Shown here in pieces: positions 50,631 to 60,253 of a stretch of 64,000 nt of DNA (the first letter of the stretch is position 1; every line of letters begins with the position of its first letter). Source of the stretch: Chryseobacterium indicum (GTDB taxonomy: Bacteria > Bacteroidota > Bacteroidia > Flavobacteriales > Weeksellaceae); NCBI RefSeq assembly GCF_021504595.1, contig NZ_JACSGT010000003.1, positions 434,001 to 498,000 of the forward strand, given 5' to 3'. The notes below the pieces were generated by a model. The model saw nothing but the letters and a program-made list of their open reading frames with translations. It had not been told where the DNA came from and did no database searches. Both the position numbers and the translations under genes were made by a program.

Positions 50631-50744
50631 AACCATTAAGGACAATTAAGTTGTTAAGAATATTAAGTTTAGCTTCGCTTTTAGATTTTAATCAAAATGA
50701 TTTTTCTTAATTCAACTAAACTTCTAAACAAAATCTTAATGGTT
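50631..50744. repeat. Long imperfect inverted repeat bounded by AACCATTAAG, copy 1
   Basis: Begins AACCATTAAG and ends with its exact inverse CTTAATGGTT, 114 nt in all. Inner parts also pair (AAGTTTAG near 50665 with CTAAACTT near 50716). A similar element is at 55577-55704. Confidence 0.7.
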
Positions 50745-50756
50745 TAAATTAAGAAA

Positions 50757-51701
50757 TTAGTTTACCTTTTCGTTCTGCTTCTCAGCGAAAGCTGCTGCCG
50801 CTTCTTTTACCCATGAATTTTCCCTCTGGGCTTTTCGTTTGGTTTCGATACGCTTTTTGTTGGCAGGACCATTTCCTTTTAAGATTTCCATAAATTCATC
50901 CCATGGAAGCTCTCCGAAATCATAATGCTGTCTTTCTTCGTTCCATTTCAGATCTTTATCCGGAATGGTTAGTCCTAAGAATTCAGCCTGAGCAACGGTA
51001 ACATCGATGAATCTCTGACGAAGACTGTCGTTGCTTTCTCTTTTCACTCTGTAATTCATCGAAATTTTAGAGTTTGGTGAACTGTCATCATTTGGACCAA
51101 ACATCATCAAAGCCGGCCACCAGAAACGGTTTAACGAAGCCTGAGCCATTTCTTTCTGTTGTTTTGTACCTCTACAAAGCGCCATTAAAATTTCATAACC
51201 CTGTCTTTGATGAAAAGATTCTTCTTTACAGATTTTCACCATCGCCCTTGAGTAAGGACCATAAGAATTCCCCATCAACATCACCTGATTCATAATTGCA
51301 GCACCATCAACCAGCCAACCGATCGCTCCGATATCTGCCCAGCTTAACGTCGGATAGTTGAAGATACTTGAATATTTTGCTTTTCCTGAAAGCATATCTT
51401 CATACGTTGCATCTCTGTCTGCTCTGATGGTTCCATCTCCTAAAGTTTCGGTTGCAGAATAAAGGTATAAACCGTGACCTGCCTCATCCTGAACTTTAGC
51501 CAACAACGCCATTTTTCTTCTCAATGAAGGGGCTCTGGAAATCCAGTTAGCTTCTGGCAACATTCCTACGATTTCAGAATGTGCGTGCTGTGAAATCTGA
51601 CGAACCAATAATTTTCTGTAATCATCGGGCATTACGTCTTTTGGTTCTACTTTATTTTCGTCGTGTACGTACTGTACAAATTTTTCAATATCTATTTCCA
51701 T
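50757..51701 (-). CDS. paaA: Phenylacetyl-CoA epoxidase catalytic subunit PaaA
   Basis: A 314-residue diiron oxygenase subunit. Carboxylate/His ligands are visible in [20 protein letters not shown] (ExxH) and [17 protein letters not shown] (ExxH). It adds oxygen across the ring of phenylacetyl-CoA with electrons from PaaE. The length agrees with the family. Confidence 0.96.
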   Translation of the reverse strand: MEIDIEKFVQYVHDENKVEPKDVMPDDYRKLLVRQISQHAHSEIVGMLPEANWISRAPSLRRKMALLAKVQDEAGHGLYLYSATETLGDGTIRADRDATYEDMLSGKAKYSSIFNYPTLSWADIGAIGWLVDGAAIMNQVMLMGNSYGPYSRAMVKICKEESFHQRQGYEILMALCRGTKQQKEMAQASLNRFWWPALMMFGPNDDSSPNSKISMNYRVKRESNDSLRQRFIDVTVAQAEFLGLTIPDKDLKWNEERQHYDFGELPWDEFMEILKGNGPANKKRIETKRKAQRENSWVKEAAAAFAEKQNEKVN

Positions 51702-51727
51702 CTTGTAATATTTAAAATGAAGGTAAA

Positions 51728-51822
51728 TTTTAACGCAAAGTTCGCTAAGATTTCTTTTACTACTAACTGTTTTTAAGTTCGCAAAGGCGTTTCACTTAGC
51801 CAAGTCCACAAAGTTTTAGAGT
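51728..51822. repeat. Dispersed AACGCAAAG repeat, copy c
   Basis: TTTTAACGCAAAGTTCGCTA, A/T stretch, GTTTTTAAGTTCGCAAAGGC, CACTTAGCCAA. This copy is closest to the widespread Bacteroidota CGCAAAG-type repeat. Confidence 0.6.
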
Positions 51823-51870
51823 AAAATCTTATTATTTTTACATTGGTAAATTATTACATTGTTACATTAA

Positions 51871-52956
51871 TTATACGTCATAATTAAGCATCACTACATT
51901 GGTTGTCGGGTGACACTGGCAGGTAAGAACGTAACCTCGGGCTACTTCTTCTTCGGTAAGCGCGTAGTTTTTTTCCATGAAGACTTCACCTTCTAAAACT
52001 TCGGCTTTACACGTACAACACACTCCTCCTTTACACGCAAAAGGTACAGGAAGATTGTCTTTCAATGCTTTATCTAAGATACTCTCTTTTTTTGAATTCA
52101 AATGGAATGAATATTCATCATCGTCAATGATTACCGTCACCATACTTTCGATGTTGGCAATGGCTTTGAATTCGTCGCTCATTTCCTCCGTATTTTCTTC
52201 GTCAGGAGCGGTGAAATATTCAAATAAAACCTGAATTGCGGGAACTTTTTTATCTTTCTTTAAATAATCTGCAATTCCTTTGATCATTTCCGAAGGTCCG
52301 CAGATAAAATAAGTGGCTTCTTTTACATCAATATCTGCATATCTTTCAAATAAATGCTCCAGTTTTTCAGGAGAAATCCTTCCTTCAAAAATCGGATCTT
52401 CATGCTTTTCACGGCTTACGAGATAAACTACTTTCAATCTTCCGTTGAACTGCTCCACCAATTTATCGATCTCAGCCTTTTTCATCACGTGATTCATGCT
52501 TCTATTGCTGTAGAACAGGTACGCGTTGGAATTCGGCTCCTGATAAAGACTTTCTTTAATGTTCGATAAAACCGGAGAAATTCCGCTTCCTGCCGCCAAA
52601 CCAATGTATGTTTTTACGTTTGTCGGATGATAAGAAGTGTTGAAACCGCCCATTGGAGGCATTACTTCAAGAATTTCATCCATGTGAAGATGTTCATTGA
52701 AATAACCGGAAACTTTTCCGCCTTCCAATAATTTCACTAAAACTTCCAGCGTGTTGCTTTTTTCACTTGGCGCATTACAGATGGAGTAAGAACGTCTTTC
52801 TTCATTTCCGTTGATCATCATTCGGAAATTAAGATACTGCCCCTGTTTGAATCTGAATTTATCTTTCAGTTCTTCAGGGATTTCAACCGCTACATTTACT
52901 GCATCGTTGGTATCTTTCTGAACTTTTACCGTTTTAAGTTTATAAAATGAATTCAT
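51871..52956 (-). CDS. paaE: Phenylacetyl-CoA epoxidase reductase PaaE
   Basis: A 361-residue electron-transfer protein: FAD domain (RRSYSICNAPSE), NAD domain (GLAAGSGISPVLSNIK, YFICGPSEMI) and a C-terminal plant-type [2Fe-2S] ferredoxin (PFACKGGVCCTCKAEVLEG plus a distal LTCQC). It feeds electrons to PaaA. Its start follows the paaK stop with no gap. Confidence 0.96.
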   Translation of the reverse strand: MNSFYKLKTVKVQKDTNDAVNVAVEIPEELKDKFRFKQGQYLNFRMMINGNEERRSYSICNAPSEKSNTLEVLVKLLEGGKVSGYFNEHLHMDEILEVMPPMGGFNTSYHPTNVKTYIGLAAGSGISPVLSNIKESLYQEPNSNAYLFYSNRSMNHVMKKAEIDKLVEQFNGRLKVVYLVSREKHEDPIFEGRISPEKLEHLFERYADIDVKEATYFICGPSEMIKGIADYLKKDKKVPAIQVLFEYFTAPDEENTEEMSDEFKAIANIESMVTVIIDDDEYSFHLNSKKESILDKALKDNLPVPFACKGGVCCTCKAEVLEGEVFMEKNYALTEEEVARGYVLTCQCHPTTNVVMLNYDV

Positions 52957-54273
52957 TTATTTTTTAAGTATTCTGTTAATTTTTCCACCTTCGCATTTCG
53001 GAAGACTGTCCTGAGCATGAACTTTCACTTTTGTGGTAATTCCTACCCTCTTTTTTATTTCGTTTTCTATACTTTTTCCGAAGCTTCCGACAAAAATAGC
53101 ATAATCGTCGGTATTTTGATTTAAATTTTTCGAGGCAATCAATTCATCACCAATCTCAACATCAATATCCAGTGCAACGCACATTTGCTCCTTTTCAACA
53201 GGTGTTAAATAATAGTTTGGAACTACGCCTTCTACATGAGAAAATGCTTCTTCAATCTGACTTGGATAAACATTCACCCCTCTTACAATCAGCATATCAT
53301 CGGCTCTTCCCAGAATCGGACGCATTTTCACCATCGTTCTTTTACCATTTTCGTCATAGTAAAGACTTGTGATATCATTTGTCCAGTAACGCAAAAGCGG
53401 CATTGCTTTCTTCGTTAAAGTGGTAATCACCAAAACGCCTTCTTCACCAAACGGAACGGGCTCTTTTGTAACCGGATCGAGAATTTCGGGATAAAAATGG
53501 TCTTCCCAAATGTAAGAACCTCCTTTTTCCTCAAAATCTTCCATCGAAACTCCGGGTCCGATAATTTCGCTTAATCCGTAAATATTGGTTGCATGAACAC
53601 CTAATCTTTCTTCAATATGCTGTCTGATTAATTCTGTCCAAGGTTCTGATCCCAAAACGGCATATTTTAAACTGATTTCTTCTGCCGTGATTCCTCTTTT
53701 TGCAAATTCATCAGCAATGGTTAAAGCGTAAGATGGCGAACAGCAGATTACTTCCGGCTGAAAATCCATAATCAGATCAACCTGTCTTGCCGTCATTCCT
53801 CCCGAAATCGGAAGAACGCTCATTCCCAGTTTTTCTGCTCCGTAGTGCAGTCCCAGTCCGCCCGTGAAAATTCCGTAACCATATGCATTATGCAACTGCA
53901 TTCCCGGTTTCGCGCCTGCTGCATTTAAAGATCTCGCCACGACTTCGCTGAATAAATCAACATCTTCTTTTGTATATCCCACTACCGTTGGTTTTCCCGT
54001 TGTTCCGCTTGAACAGTGAATTCTCTGCAGTTCATTTTTCGGAACGGTAAACAAACCAAACGGATAGTTGTCTCTCAAATCCTGTTTGTAGGTTATCGGA
54101 AGTTTGGTAATATCTTCGATCGACCTTATTTCCTGTGGAGATATTTCTGATTCTTTAAATTTTCTTTTATAAAATTCCGACTTCTCCCCAAGATAGCCTA
54201 CCAAATTTGCCAACCGCTCAGACTGAAGCTGTCTCAACTGATCGAGCTTAAGATATTCAACACCAAAATCCAT
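52957..54273 (-). CDS. paaK: Phenylacetate-CoA ligase PaaK
   Basis: A 438-residue adenylate-forming enzyme. The AMP-binding loop HCSSGTTGKPTVVGYT, the motif YGLSEIIGPGVSMED and the C-terminal ILGRADDMLIVRGVNVYPSQ and catalytic Lys region CEGGKINRI are present. It activates phenylacetate to the CoA thioester, the first pathway step. First gene of the paa run; a dyad operator-like site overlaps its leader. Confidence 0.96.
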   Translation of the reverse strand: MDFGVEYLKLDQLRQLQSERLANLVGYLGEKSEFYKRKFKESEISPQEIRSIEDITKLPITYKQDLRDNYPFGLFTVPKNELQRIHCSSGTTGKPTVVGYTKEDVDLFSEVVARSLNAAGAKPGMQLHNAYGYGIFTGGLGLHYGAEKLGMSVLPISGGMTARQVDLIMDFQPEVICCSPSYALTIADEFAKRGITAEEISLKYAVLGSEPWTELIRQHIEERLGVHATNIYGLSEIIGPGVSMEDFEEKGGSYIWEDHFYPEILDPVTKEPVPFGEEGVLVITTLTKKAMPLLRYWTNDITSLYYDENGKRTMVKMRPILGRADDMLIVRGVNVYPSQIEEAFSHVEGVVPNYYLTPVEKEQMCVALDIDVEIGDELIASKNLNQNTDDYAIFVGSFGKSIENEIKKRVGITTKVKVHAQDSLPKCEGGKINRILKK

Positions 54274-54279
54274 AACTAA

Positions 54280-54293
54280 CTAACATTTGTTAG
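54280..54293. promoter_or_regulatory. Candidate TetR/PaaR operator before paaK
   Basis: CTAACA-TT-TGTTAG, two perfect 6-bp half-sites, 6 nt upstream of the paaK ATG. A dyad of this kind at a catabolic operon start, with a TetR gene next upstream, suggests repression relieved by phenylacetyl-CoA. Inferred. Confidence 0.55.
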
Positions 54294-54295
54294 GT

Positions 54296-54680
54296 GTAAA
54301 TTTAAAAAGATTTTGGAACGTGACAAAATTTTTATGATTTTCGTCAGATTTTTAATGATTCTAAATAATTAGGGCTAAGATTGAGGTTTAGCTTAAATAT
54401 AATTTTGTCATTCTGTACATAGACAGAAAGTCTACGAACACAGTTCGGAAGTGAAGTGAAGAATCTGTTTTTACTTAATGTTTAATAGATTTCTCCTTCG
54501 TCGAAATGACAGCTTACTGCATGAAATATTGTTATTCAGAACGGAACAAAGTAAAGTGTGGAATGTAAGCGAAGTTTTCATTACAGCTGTCGAAATTTCT
54601 ACGGAATGACAATAATAATTTTAAATAATCTTAAAATAATTGTTGAGATTCTTCCTTCGTCAGAATGACAGTTAAACGGT
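54296..54680. other. paaK-tetR spacer without gene, repeat-rich
   Basis: About 385 nt with no ORF worth calling. Beyond the paaK leader it is mostly dispersed repeats (separate entry 54407-54671). Confidence 0.6.
54407..54671. repeat. Cluster of GTCATTCTG / CAGAATGAC-type dispersed repeats
   Basis: Two direct copies of AGATT-CT-CCTTCGTC-GAATGACAG (54487-54512 and 54647-54671), plus inverted parts GTCATTCTG (54407) and TCTACGGAATGAC (54597). This resembles interspersed repeat families of flavobacterial spacers; the mechanism of spread is unknown. Confidence 0.6.
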
Positions 54681-55259
54681 TTATTTCTTTTGATTTCCCA
54701 GCAAACCGAAAAGAATTTTATCCCTTATTTCATCGGTGATATCCGAACCGGATTCTATATTTCTTTTAAACCAAAAATAGGAGTTGTTTAAAGTATGGAG
54801 AATAAATCTAGTGGTAAAAGCGGGTGATCTCAATTCCCAGTTTTCAGCGGTATAAATTTCAGAAATCAGCTGTTCGACTTCCTGCTGATAATTTTTTCTT
54901 AATTCGATGAATTCGGGCAGCCTTTCTTCCAGATGCTTCCACTCATTGGAATAAATGTGTGTGACATCACGGTTTTTCAGAACAACCGACAAATGTTTTT
55001 CAATGAAAAGATTGAGCTTTTCCTTTGGTGGAATATTGGTGTTTTTTACTTGCTGAAGTTCATCAAAAAACTCCTGCGCAATGCCGAAACAGATCCATTC
55101 CAGAATTTCTTCCTTTGAGCGGATGTGTGCATATAAAGAAGCCGCTTTGATATTCAGTCTGGTTGCCAAATCACGAACAGAACTTCCCATGTAGCCTTTC
55201 TCCTTGAAAAGTTCCACGGCAACATCTAAAATTTTCTTCTGTTTTTCTTTAAGCTCCAT
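54681..55259 (-). CDS. TetR-family regulator, probable PaaR
   Basis: A 192-residue TetR protein: N-terminal HTH in residues 5-50 (ILDVAVELFKEKGYMGSSVR, LATRLNIKAASLYAHIRSKE) and a larger ligand-binding helical domain. Upstream of paaK in the same direction and next to a CTAACA dyad, it is the likely phenylacetyl-CoA-responsive repressor. Function by position and family only. Confidence 0.82.
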   Translation of the reverse strand: MELKEKQKKILDVAVELFKEKGYMGSSVRDLATRLNIKAASLYAHIRSKEEILEWICFGIAQEFFDELQQVKNTNIPPKEKLNLFIEKHLSVVLKNRDVTHIYSNEWKHLEERLPEFIELRKNYQQEVEQLISEIYTAENWELRSPAFTTRFILHTLNNSYFWFKRNIESGSDITDEIRDKILFGLLGNQKK

Positions 55260-56043
55260 TTGTAAAAACGCAAAAGTAATTATTTTGATTTTAATATTTG
55301 ATTTTGAGAAGATGATTTTTAAACTAAAAATTAAAAGCTAAACACTGCTTTTTCAAAATGATGAAATGAAAAAATTAAACTTTCTAAACACAAAAGATTT
55401 AAACACTTTAGTTTCTTAAGTTTAATACTTAAATGAAAAAAAGAGCACATAAGTTAAAAAAATCAAAGATTTTTTCTCTTTGCAGACTTTTGAAATGCTT
55501 TAAACAAATCCAATAAAGTCTTTTGGTACCTTTTGCGGTTAAATTTAAAATGAGTTTGAATAAACTTACTATTTTAAACCATTAAGAAGATTTAAGATGT
55601 TAAGTTTAATTAAGAAAAAATCAATAGATTTTTAATAAGCATTATTTTGGAAAGCGAAGCAATTCTTAAATATTCTAAACTTCTTAATTAAAATCTTAAT
55701 GGTTCAATCAAAAAATAAGGTTAGACGTATTTTGAGATTCACCAAATCTGACGGTTCTTCCGATAATTTTCACTCAAATTCTTCGAATCGGAAATTTTGT
55801 CTTTCCAAAATAGATTAAAAATAAAGATTTCGGAAATTTTGTCCAATATTTTTAAAAATTCAACAATAGAATACTTTTTGCGATAATGTACCCGAATTAA
55901 ATGATTAAATAAAGATTAAGGGCATCAGAAATTAGAAAATCTGATTAAAAAATTAACATTTATTTGACTCTTATGGTCTGAAATCTGATGTCTAAAATCT
56001 AAAATTGGAAACTAAAAATTAAAGAATCAAAAATATACAAAAT
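55260..56043. other. 784-nt AT-rich spacer between tetR and clpB
   Basis: No ORF of note. It contains a reverse-oriented CGCAAA-type repeat (about 55440-55560, TTTTGCGGTTAAA), a long inverted repeat (55577-55704), and the clpB promoter region. No CIRCE-type heat-shock inverted repeat was seen by eye. Confidence 0.6.
55577..55704. repeat. Long imperfect inverted repeat bounded by AACCATTAAG, copy 2
   Basis: Begins AACCATTAAG and ends CTTAATGGTT, 128 nt; inner TTTAATTAAGAA near 55605 pairs with TTCTTAATTAAA near 55681. Same ends as the 50631 element with a different centre. Confidence 0.7.
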
Positions 56044-58650
56044 ATGAATTTAAATCAATATACCGTAAAATCTCAGGAAGCGATTCAGGCTGCACAACAG
56101 GTGGCAATGGAATTTGGCAACCAACAGATCGAACCTCAACACTTACTGGAAGGAATCTTTCAGGTAGATGAAAATATATCGCCTTTCTTATTAAAAAAAT
56201 CTGAAGCAGATGCAGCTTTGGTAAGAGAGCGAAACCGCGAAAATTTAGAGAAGCTCCCTAAAGTTCAGGGAGGCAACATTTACCTTTCACAATCAGCAAA
56301 TAAAGTTTTGCTTGATGCGCCCAACATTGCTAAAAAAATGGGCGACGAATATGTAACCATTGAGCATTTATGGCTTTCACTATTGGAAACAAATTCAGAA
56401 GTTTCAAAAATGCTGAAAGATATGGGCGTTACCAAAAGTCTTCTGGAAGGCGGAATTAAAGAATTAAGAAAAGGCTCGAAAGCTACTTCTGCAAGTTCGG
56501 AAGAAACGTATCAGTCTTTAAATAAATACGCTAAAAACTTCAACGAATTAGCGGCGGAAGGAAAATTAGATCCTGTAATCGGGCGTGATGAAGAAATCCG
56601 AAGAGTGTTGCAGATTCTTTCCAGAAGAACAAAAAACAACCCGATCCTGATTGGTGAACCCGGAGTTGGTAAAACTGCAATAGCGGAAGGAATTGCCCAC
56701 AGAATTATCAGTGGTGACGTCCCTGAAAATCTAATGGATAAAACCTTATATTCACTGGATATGGGCGCTTTGATTGCCGGTGCAAAATACAAAGGTGAGT
56801 TTGAAGAGCGTCTGAAATCCGTAGTGAATGAAGTTATTAAATCGGAGGGACAGATTATTCTTTTTATCGACGAAATCCACACTTTGGTAGGAGCCGGAGG
56901 CGGTGAAGGCGCAATGGATGCCGCAAATATTTTGAAACCAGCTTTAGCGAGAGGAGAATTAAGAGCGATTGGAGCCACGACTTTAAATGAATATCAGAAG
57001 TATTTTGAAAAAGATAAAGCTCTTGAGAGACGTTTTCAGAAAGTAATGGTGGAAGAACCGGATACAGAATCGGCAATTTCTATTCTTCGTGGAATTAAAG
57101 ATAAATATGAAGCCCACCACAAAGTAAGAATCAAAGATGAAGCGATTATTGCGGCGGTAGAAATGTCTCAGAGATATATTTCAGACCGATTTTTACCGGA
57201 TAAAGCGATTGATCTGATTGATGAAGCATCAGCTAAATTGAGAATGGAGATCAATTCGAAACCGGAAGAGCTTGATGTTTTAGACAGAAAATTAATGCAG
57301 ATGGAAATTGAACTGGCTGCGATTTCAAGAGAAGGCAACCAGACGAAAATCGATCATTTAAAAGAAGATATTTCGAAGATTTCTGAGCAGAGAAATGAAA
57401 TTAACGCCAAATGGCTGAAGGAAAAGCAAAAATCTGAAGATTTAACGCAGATTAAAAAAGATATAGAATCTCTGAAACTGGAGGCAGAAAGAGCTTCAAG
57501 AGCAGGAGATTATGCAAAAGTAGCGGAAATCCAATACGGAAAACTGCGTGAAAAAGAGGAAGAGCTGAAAAAGCTTGAACTTGAAATGCAAAATCATCAG
57601 AATGAGCTAATTAAAGAAGAAGTAACTTCTGAAAACATTTCTGAAGTAATTGCCAAATGGACCGGAATTCCTGTTACGAAACTGCTTCAGTCTGAAAGAG
57701 AAAAGTTATTGAATCTGGAGACCGAACTTCATCACAGAGTGGTTGGACAGGACGAAGCCATTACAGCCGTTGCGGATGCAATCCGAAGAAACAGAGCGGG
57801 ATTGAGTGATGATAAAAAACCAATCGGGTCATTCTTATTCTTGGGAACCACCGGAGTCGGAAAAACCGAGCTGGCAAAAGCTTTAGCGGAGTTTTTATTT
57901 GATGATGAAAATAATATGACGAGAATTGATATGAGTGAATATCAGGAACGTCACAGTGTTTCAAGATTGGTGGGTGCGCCTCCGGGATATGTGGGTTATG
58001 ATGAAGGCGGACAATTAACGGAAGCCGTGAGAAGAAGACCCTATTCTGTGGTTCTTTTAGATGAAATTGAAAAAGCGCATCCTGATGTTTTCAACACATT
58101 GCTACAGGTTTTAGACGACGGAAGACTAACAGATAATAAAGGAAGAGTGGTGAATTTCAAAAATTCGATTATCATTATGACTTCGAATTTAGGTTCACAT
58201 TTAATTCAGGAGCGCTTCGACTCCGCTCTGCGTGACAAGGATGATAACATTAGTCCGGAAACACTGGAAGAGGCAAAAGATGAGGTCTTTGATTTATTGA
58301 AACAGACGTTACGTCCGGAATTCTTAAACAGAATTGATGAGGTCGTATTGTTCCAGCCTTTGAGAAAAAAGGAAATCGGAAAAATCGTTACCTATCAGCT
58401 GAGAGGATTTAATGAAATGCTTTCGAAAAGAAATATCATTATGACCGCTACTCAGGATGCTGTAGATTATCTGATGAATAAAGGATATGATCCTGCGTTC
58501 GGAGCAAGACCTCTGAAAAGAGTGATTCAGCAGGAAGTTCTTAACAGGTTATCGAAAGAAATCCTTGCCGGAAAAGTGAACGATGGCGACAGAATAACAC
58601 TGGATTATTTCGAAGAGACAGGTTTGGTTTTCAGACCGACCGATTTATAA
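56044..58650 (+). CDS. clpB: ATP-dependent disaggregase ClpB
   Basis: An 868-residue Hsp100 protein: Clp N-domain (YTVKSQEAIQAAQQVAMEFG), first AAA+ domain with GEPGVGKTA, coiled-coil middle domain (about residues 400-530), second AAA+ domain with GTTGVGKTEL and YVGYDEGGQLTEAVRRRPYS. It works with DnaK to recover aggregated protein. No ClpP-binding loop is expected. Single gene ended by a terminator. Confidence 0.97.
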   Translation: MNLNQYTVKSQEAIQAAQQVAMEFGNQQIEPQHLLEGIFQVDENISPFLLKKSEADAALVRERNRENLEKLPKVQGGNIYLSQSANKVLLDAPNIAKKMGDEYVTIEHLWLSLLETNSEVSKMLKDMGVTKSLLEGGIKELRKGSKATSASSEETYQSLNKYAKNFNELAAEGKLDPVIGRDEEIRRVLQILSRRTKNNPILIGEPGVGKTAIAEGIAHRIISGDVPENLMDKTLYSLDMGALIAGAKYKGEFEERLKSVVNEVIKSEGQIILFIDEIHTLVGAGGGEGAMDAANILKPALARGELRAIGATTLNEYQKYFEKDKALERRFQKVMVEEPDTESAISILRGIKDKYEAHHKVRIKDEAIIAAVEMSQRYISDRFLPDKAIDLIDEASAKLRMEINSKPEELDVLDRKLMQMEIELAAISREGNQTKIDHLKEDISKISEQRNEINAKWLKEKQKSEDLTQIKKDIESLKLEAERASRAGDYAKVAEIQYGKLREKEEELKKLELEMQNHQNELIKEEVTSENISEVIAKWTGIPVTKLLQSEREKLLNLETELHHRVVGQDEAITAVADAIRRNRAGLSDDKKPIGSFLFLGTTGVGKTELAKALAEFLFDDENNMTRIDMSEYQERHSVSRLVGAPPGYVGYDEGGQLTEAVRRRPYSVVLLDEIEKAHPDVFNTLLQVLDDGRLTDNKGRVVNFKNSIIIMTSNLGSHLIQERFDSALRDKDDNISPETLEEAKDEVFDLLKQTLRPEFLNRIDEVVLFQPLRKKEIGKIVTYQLRGFNEMLSKRNIIMTATQDAVDYLMNKGYDPAFGARPLKRVIQQEVLNRLSKEILAGKVNDGDRITLDYFEETGLVFRPTDL

Positions 58651-58681
58651 GTAGTTTTTTTCATATATATTATTTTTGAAG

Positions 58682-58713
58682 AATTTCCGCAGACCAAAAA
58701 ATCTGCGGAAATT
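58682..58713. terminator. Bidirectional terminator between clpB and FKBP gene
   Basis: AATTTCCGCAGA / TCTGCGGAAATT, a 12-bp stem with an 8-nt loop, followed by TTATTTG; symmetric enough to serve both convergent genes. Confidence 0.85.
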
Positions 58714-58771
58714 TTATTTGTAATATATCAGATGGGAAATAGGCAAATCTCATTGTTGCCGAAGTTACAAT

Positions 58772-59473
58772 CTATTTTATATCCACCAATTCTACATCAA
58801 AAATAATAGTCGCTCCCGCAGGAATTGGTCCGGCTCCATTATCTCCGTAAGCCAGCTCTGAAGGAATGTAAAATCTGTATTTAGATCCTTTGCTCATCAA
58901 CTGAATACCTTCTGTCCATCCTTTGATTACTGCGCCCAGATTAATATCCATTGGCGCACCTCCGTTTTTGTCGGTAGAGTCGAAAACAGTTCCATCCAGA
59001 AGTTTTCCGGTATATTTTACCTGTACAATATCAGACGCTTTTGGTTTTGTTTTACCATCACCTTCCTGCAGGACTTCATACTGTAAACCGGAAGTCGTGG
59101 TCTTCACTTTAGGATTGCTTTTATTTTTAGCAAGAAACTCCAGACCTTTTTTCTTATTTTCATCTGCCTGTACGCCCGCTGCAGCCTGCTTTTTTTCATG
59201 CTGTTTCTGCATAAACTCCTGCATAAAAGAATCCATTTCTTCAGCCGGCATCAGCTTTTTTCCTCCATCCATTTCTTCTTTAATAGCCTGAGCCAAAAGA
59301 TCTGCATCTACTTTGAAGCCTTCCTGTTTCATGTTTTTAGCAATACTCAGACCTATATAGTAGGAAGCTTTTTGATCATCCGTGTATTTGCCATCCGCTG
59401 CAGTTTCGTCTTTCTTAGCGCATGAAACACTAAATATTGCTATGCAAAGTAATGCGATAGTCTGTCTTTTCAT
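58772..59473 (-). CDS. FKBP-type peptidyl-prolyl isomerase lipoprotein
   Basis: A 233-residue lipoprotein (LLCIAIFSVSC, Cys18) with a helical dimer domain (SYYIGLSIAKNMKQEGFKVD) and an FKBP domain (TGKLLDGTVFDSTDKNGGAP, MSKGSKYRFYIPSELAYGDN). It is a close paralogue of the 23875 protein but membrane-anchored; both probably fold envelope proteins. Confidence 0.93.
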   Translation of the reverse strand: MKRQTIALLCIAIFSVSCAKKDETAADGKYTDDQKASYYIGLSIAKNMKQEGFKVDADLLAQAIKEEMDGGKKLMPAEEMDSFMQEFMQKQHEKKQAAAGVQADENKKKGLEFLAKNKSNPKVKTTTSGLQYEVLQEGDGKTKPKASDIVQVKYTGKLLDGTVFDSTDKNGGAPMDINLGAVIKGWTEGIQLMSKGSKYRFYIPSELAYGDNGAGPIPAGATIIFDVELVDIK

Positions 59474-59668
59474 TTGATAATTTATTGTTTATGATTAATG
59501 AATTTAATAATCGCTGCAAATCTATCCAAAATCTTTATAATTTTAATTAAAATTTACAATCCGTAAAAACCCCATAAATAATCAGGAAAAAACCGTGTCG
59601 TATTCCCCTGAAATTTTACGAGATTTGCAATAACCAACTAACCTTTCACCTTTTTTAAAACTAGCTTT

Positions 59669-60223
59669 ATGGAAACAAAACCAAATTTAGACAACTTAGA
59701 ATTTGAATCAGCCGAATCAATTTCTAATCCCAACACGCTTAACTGCGATTTAATCAGAACTCTTGTAGAAAACTACAGAAAAAATCAATTGGCGTGTGTA
59801 AACCAAAATTTAGGATTTGATGATGCCCACTCCATTCATTTTGATCTGGCAACACTGAAAAAATTTATTTCAGATATTGAAAATGAGGCGATGAAAAATG
59901 ATTCCCGCGTTACAGATCAGGATTTGGGAATACGATTTTATTATGCGGCTTATCCTAAAGAGCAGGACTGGAATATTATGTCGGGAACTCCGATCGGAAC
60001 AGAATATGCGCAGAGACACACTTTAGTTTTGGTTCCTACGATGAAACAGGAAGATGAAAACGGAGAAAAACTCTGCTATGATTTCAATCCTTTAAGCACA
60101 AGCGGAAGCGGAGAGTTTTTGGCGATGGCTTCAGCAAGAAATTCCGGTTTGCAGGGAGAAGTGGTCTGCCAGAATCATGGAACCCTATCTCCTCCTTCTA
60201 CACAGGCAACCGAATCTTTTTAA
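59669..60223 (+). CDS. Hypothetical protein at head of signalling cassette
   Basis: A 184-residue soluble protein (IHFDLATLKKFISDIENEAM, DQDLGIRFYYAAYPKEQDWN, RHTLVLVPTMKQEDENGEKL). No recognised family; similar Bacteroidota proteins accompany small membrane proteins and LuxR-type two-component genes. It starts a plus-strand run of four genes and is probably co-transcribed with them. Confidence 0.72.
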   Translation: METKPNLDNLEFESAESISNPNTLNCDLIRTLVENYRKNQLACVNQNLGFDDAHSIHFDLATLKKFISDIENEAMKNDSRVTDQDLGIRFYYAAYPKEQDWNIMSGTPIGTEYAQRHTLVLVPTMKQEDENGEKLCYDFNPLSTSGSGEFLAMASARNSGLQGEVVCQNHGTLSPPSTQATESF

Positions 60224-60253
60224 TAAAAAATTATATTTACACGAATAAGCACA

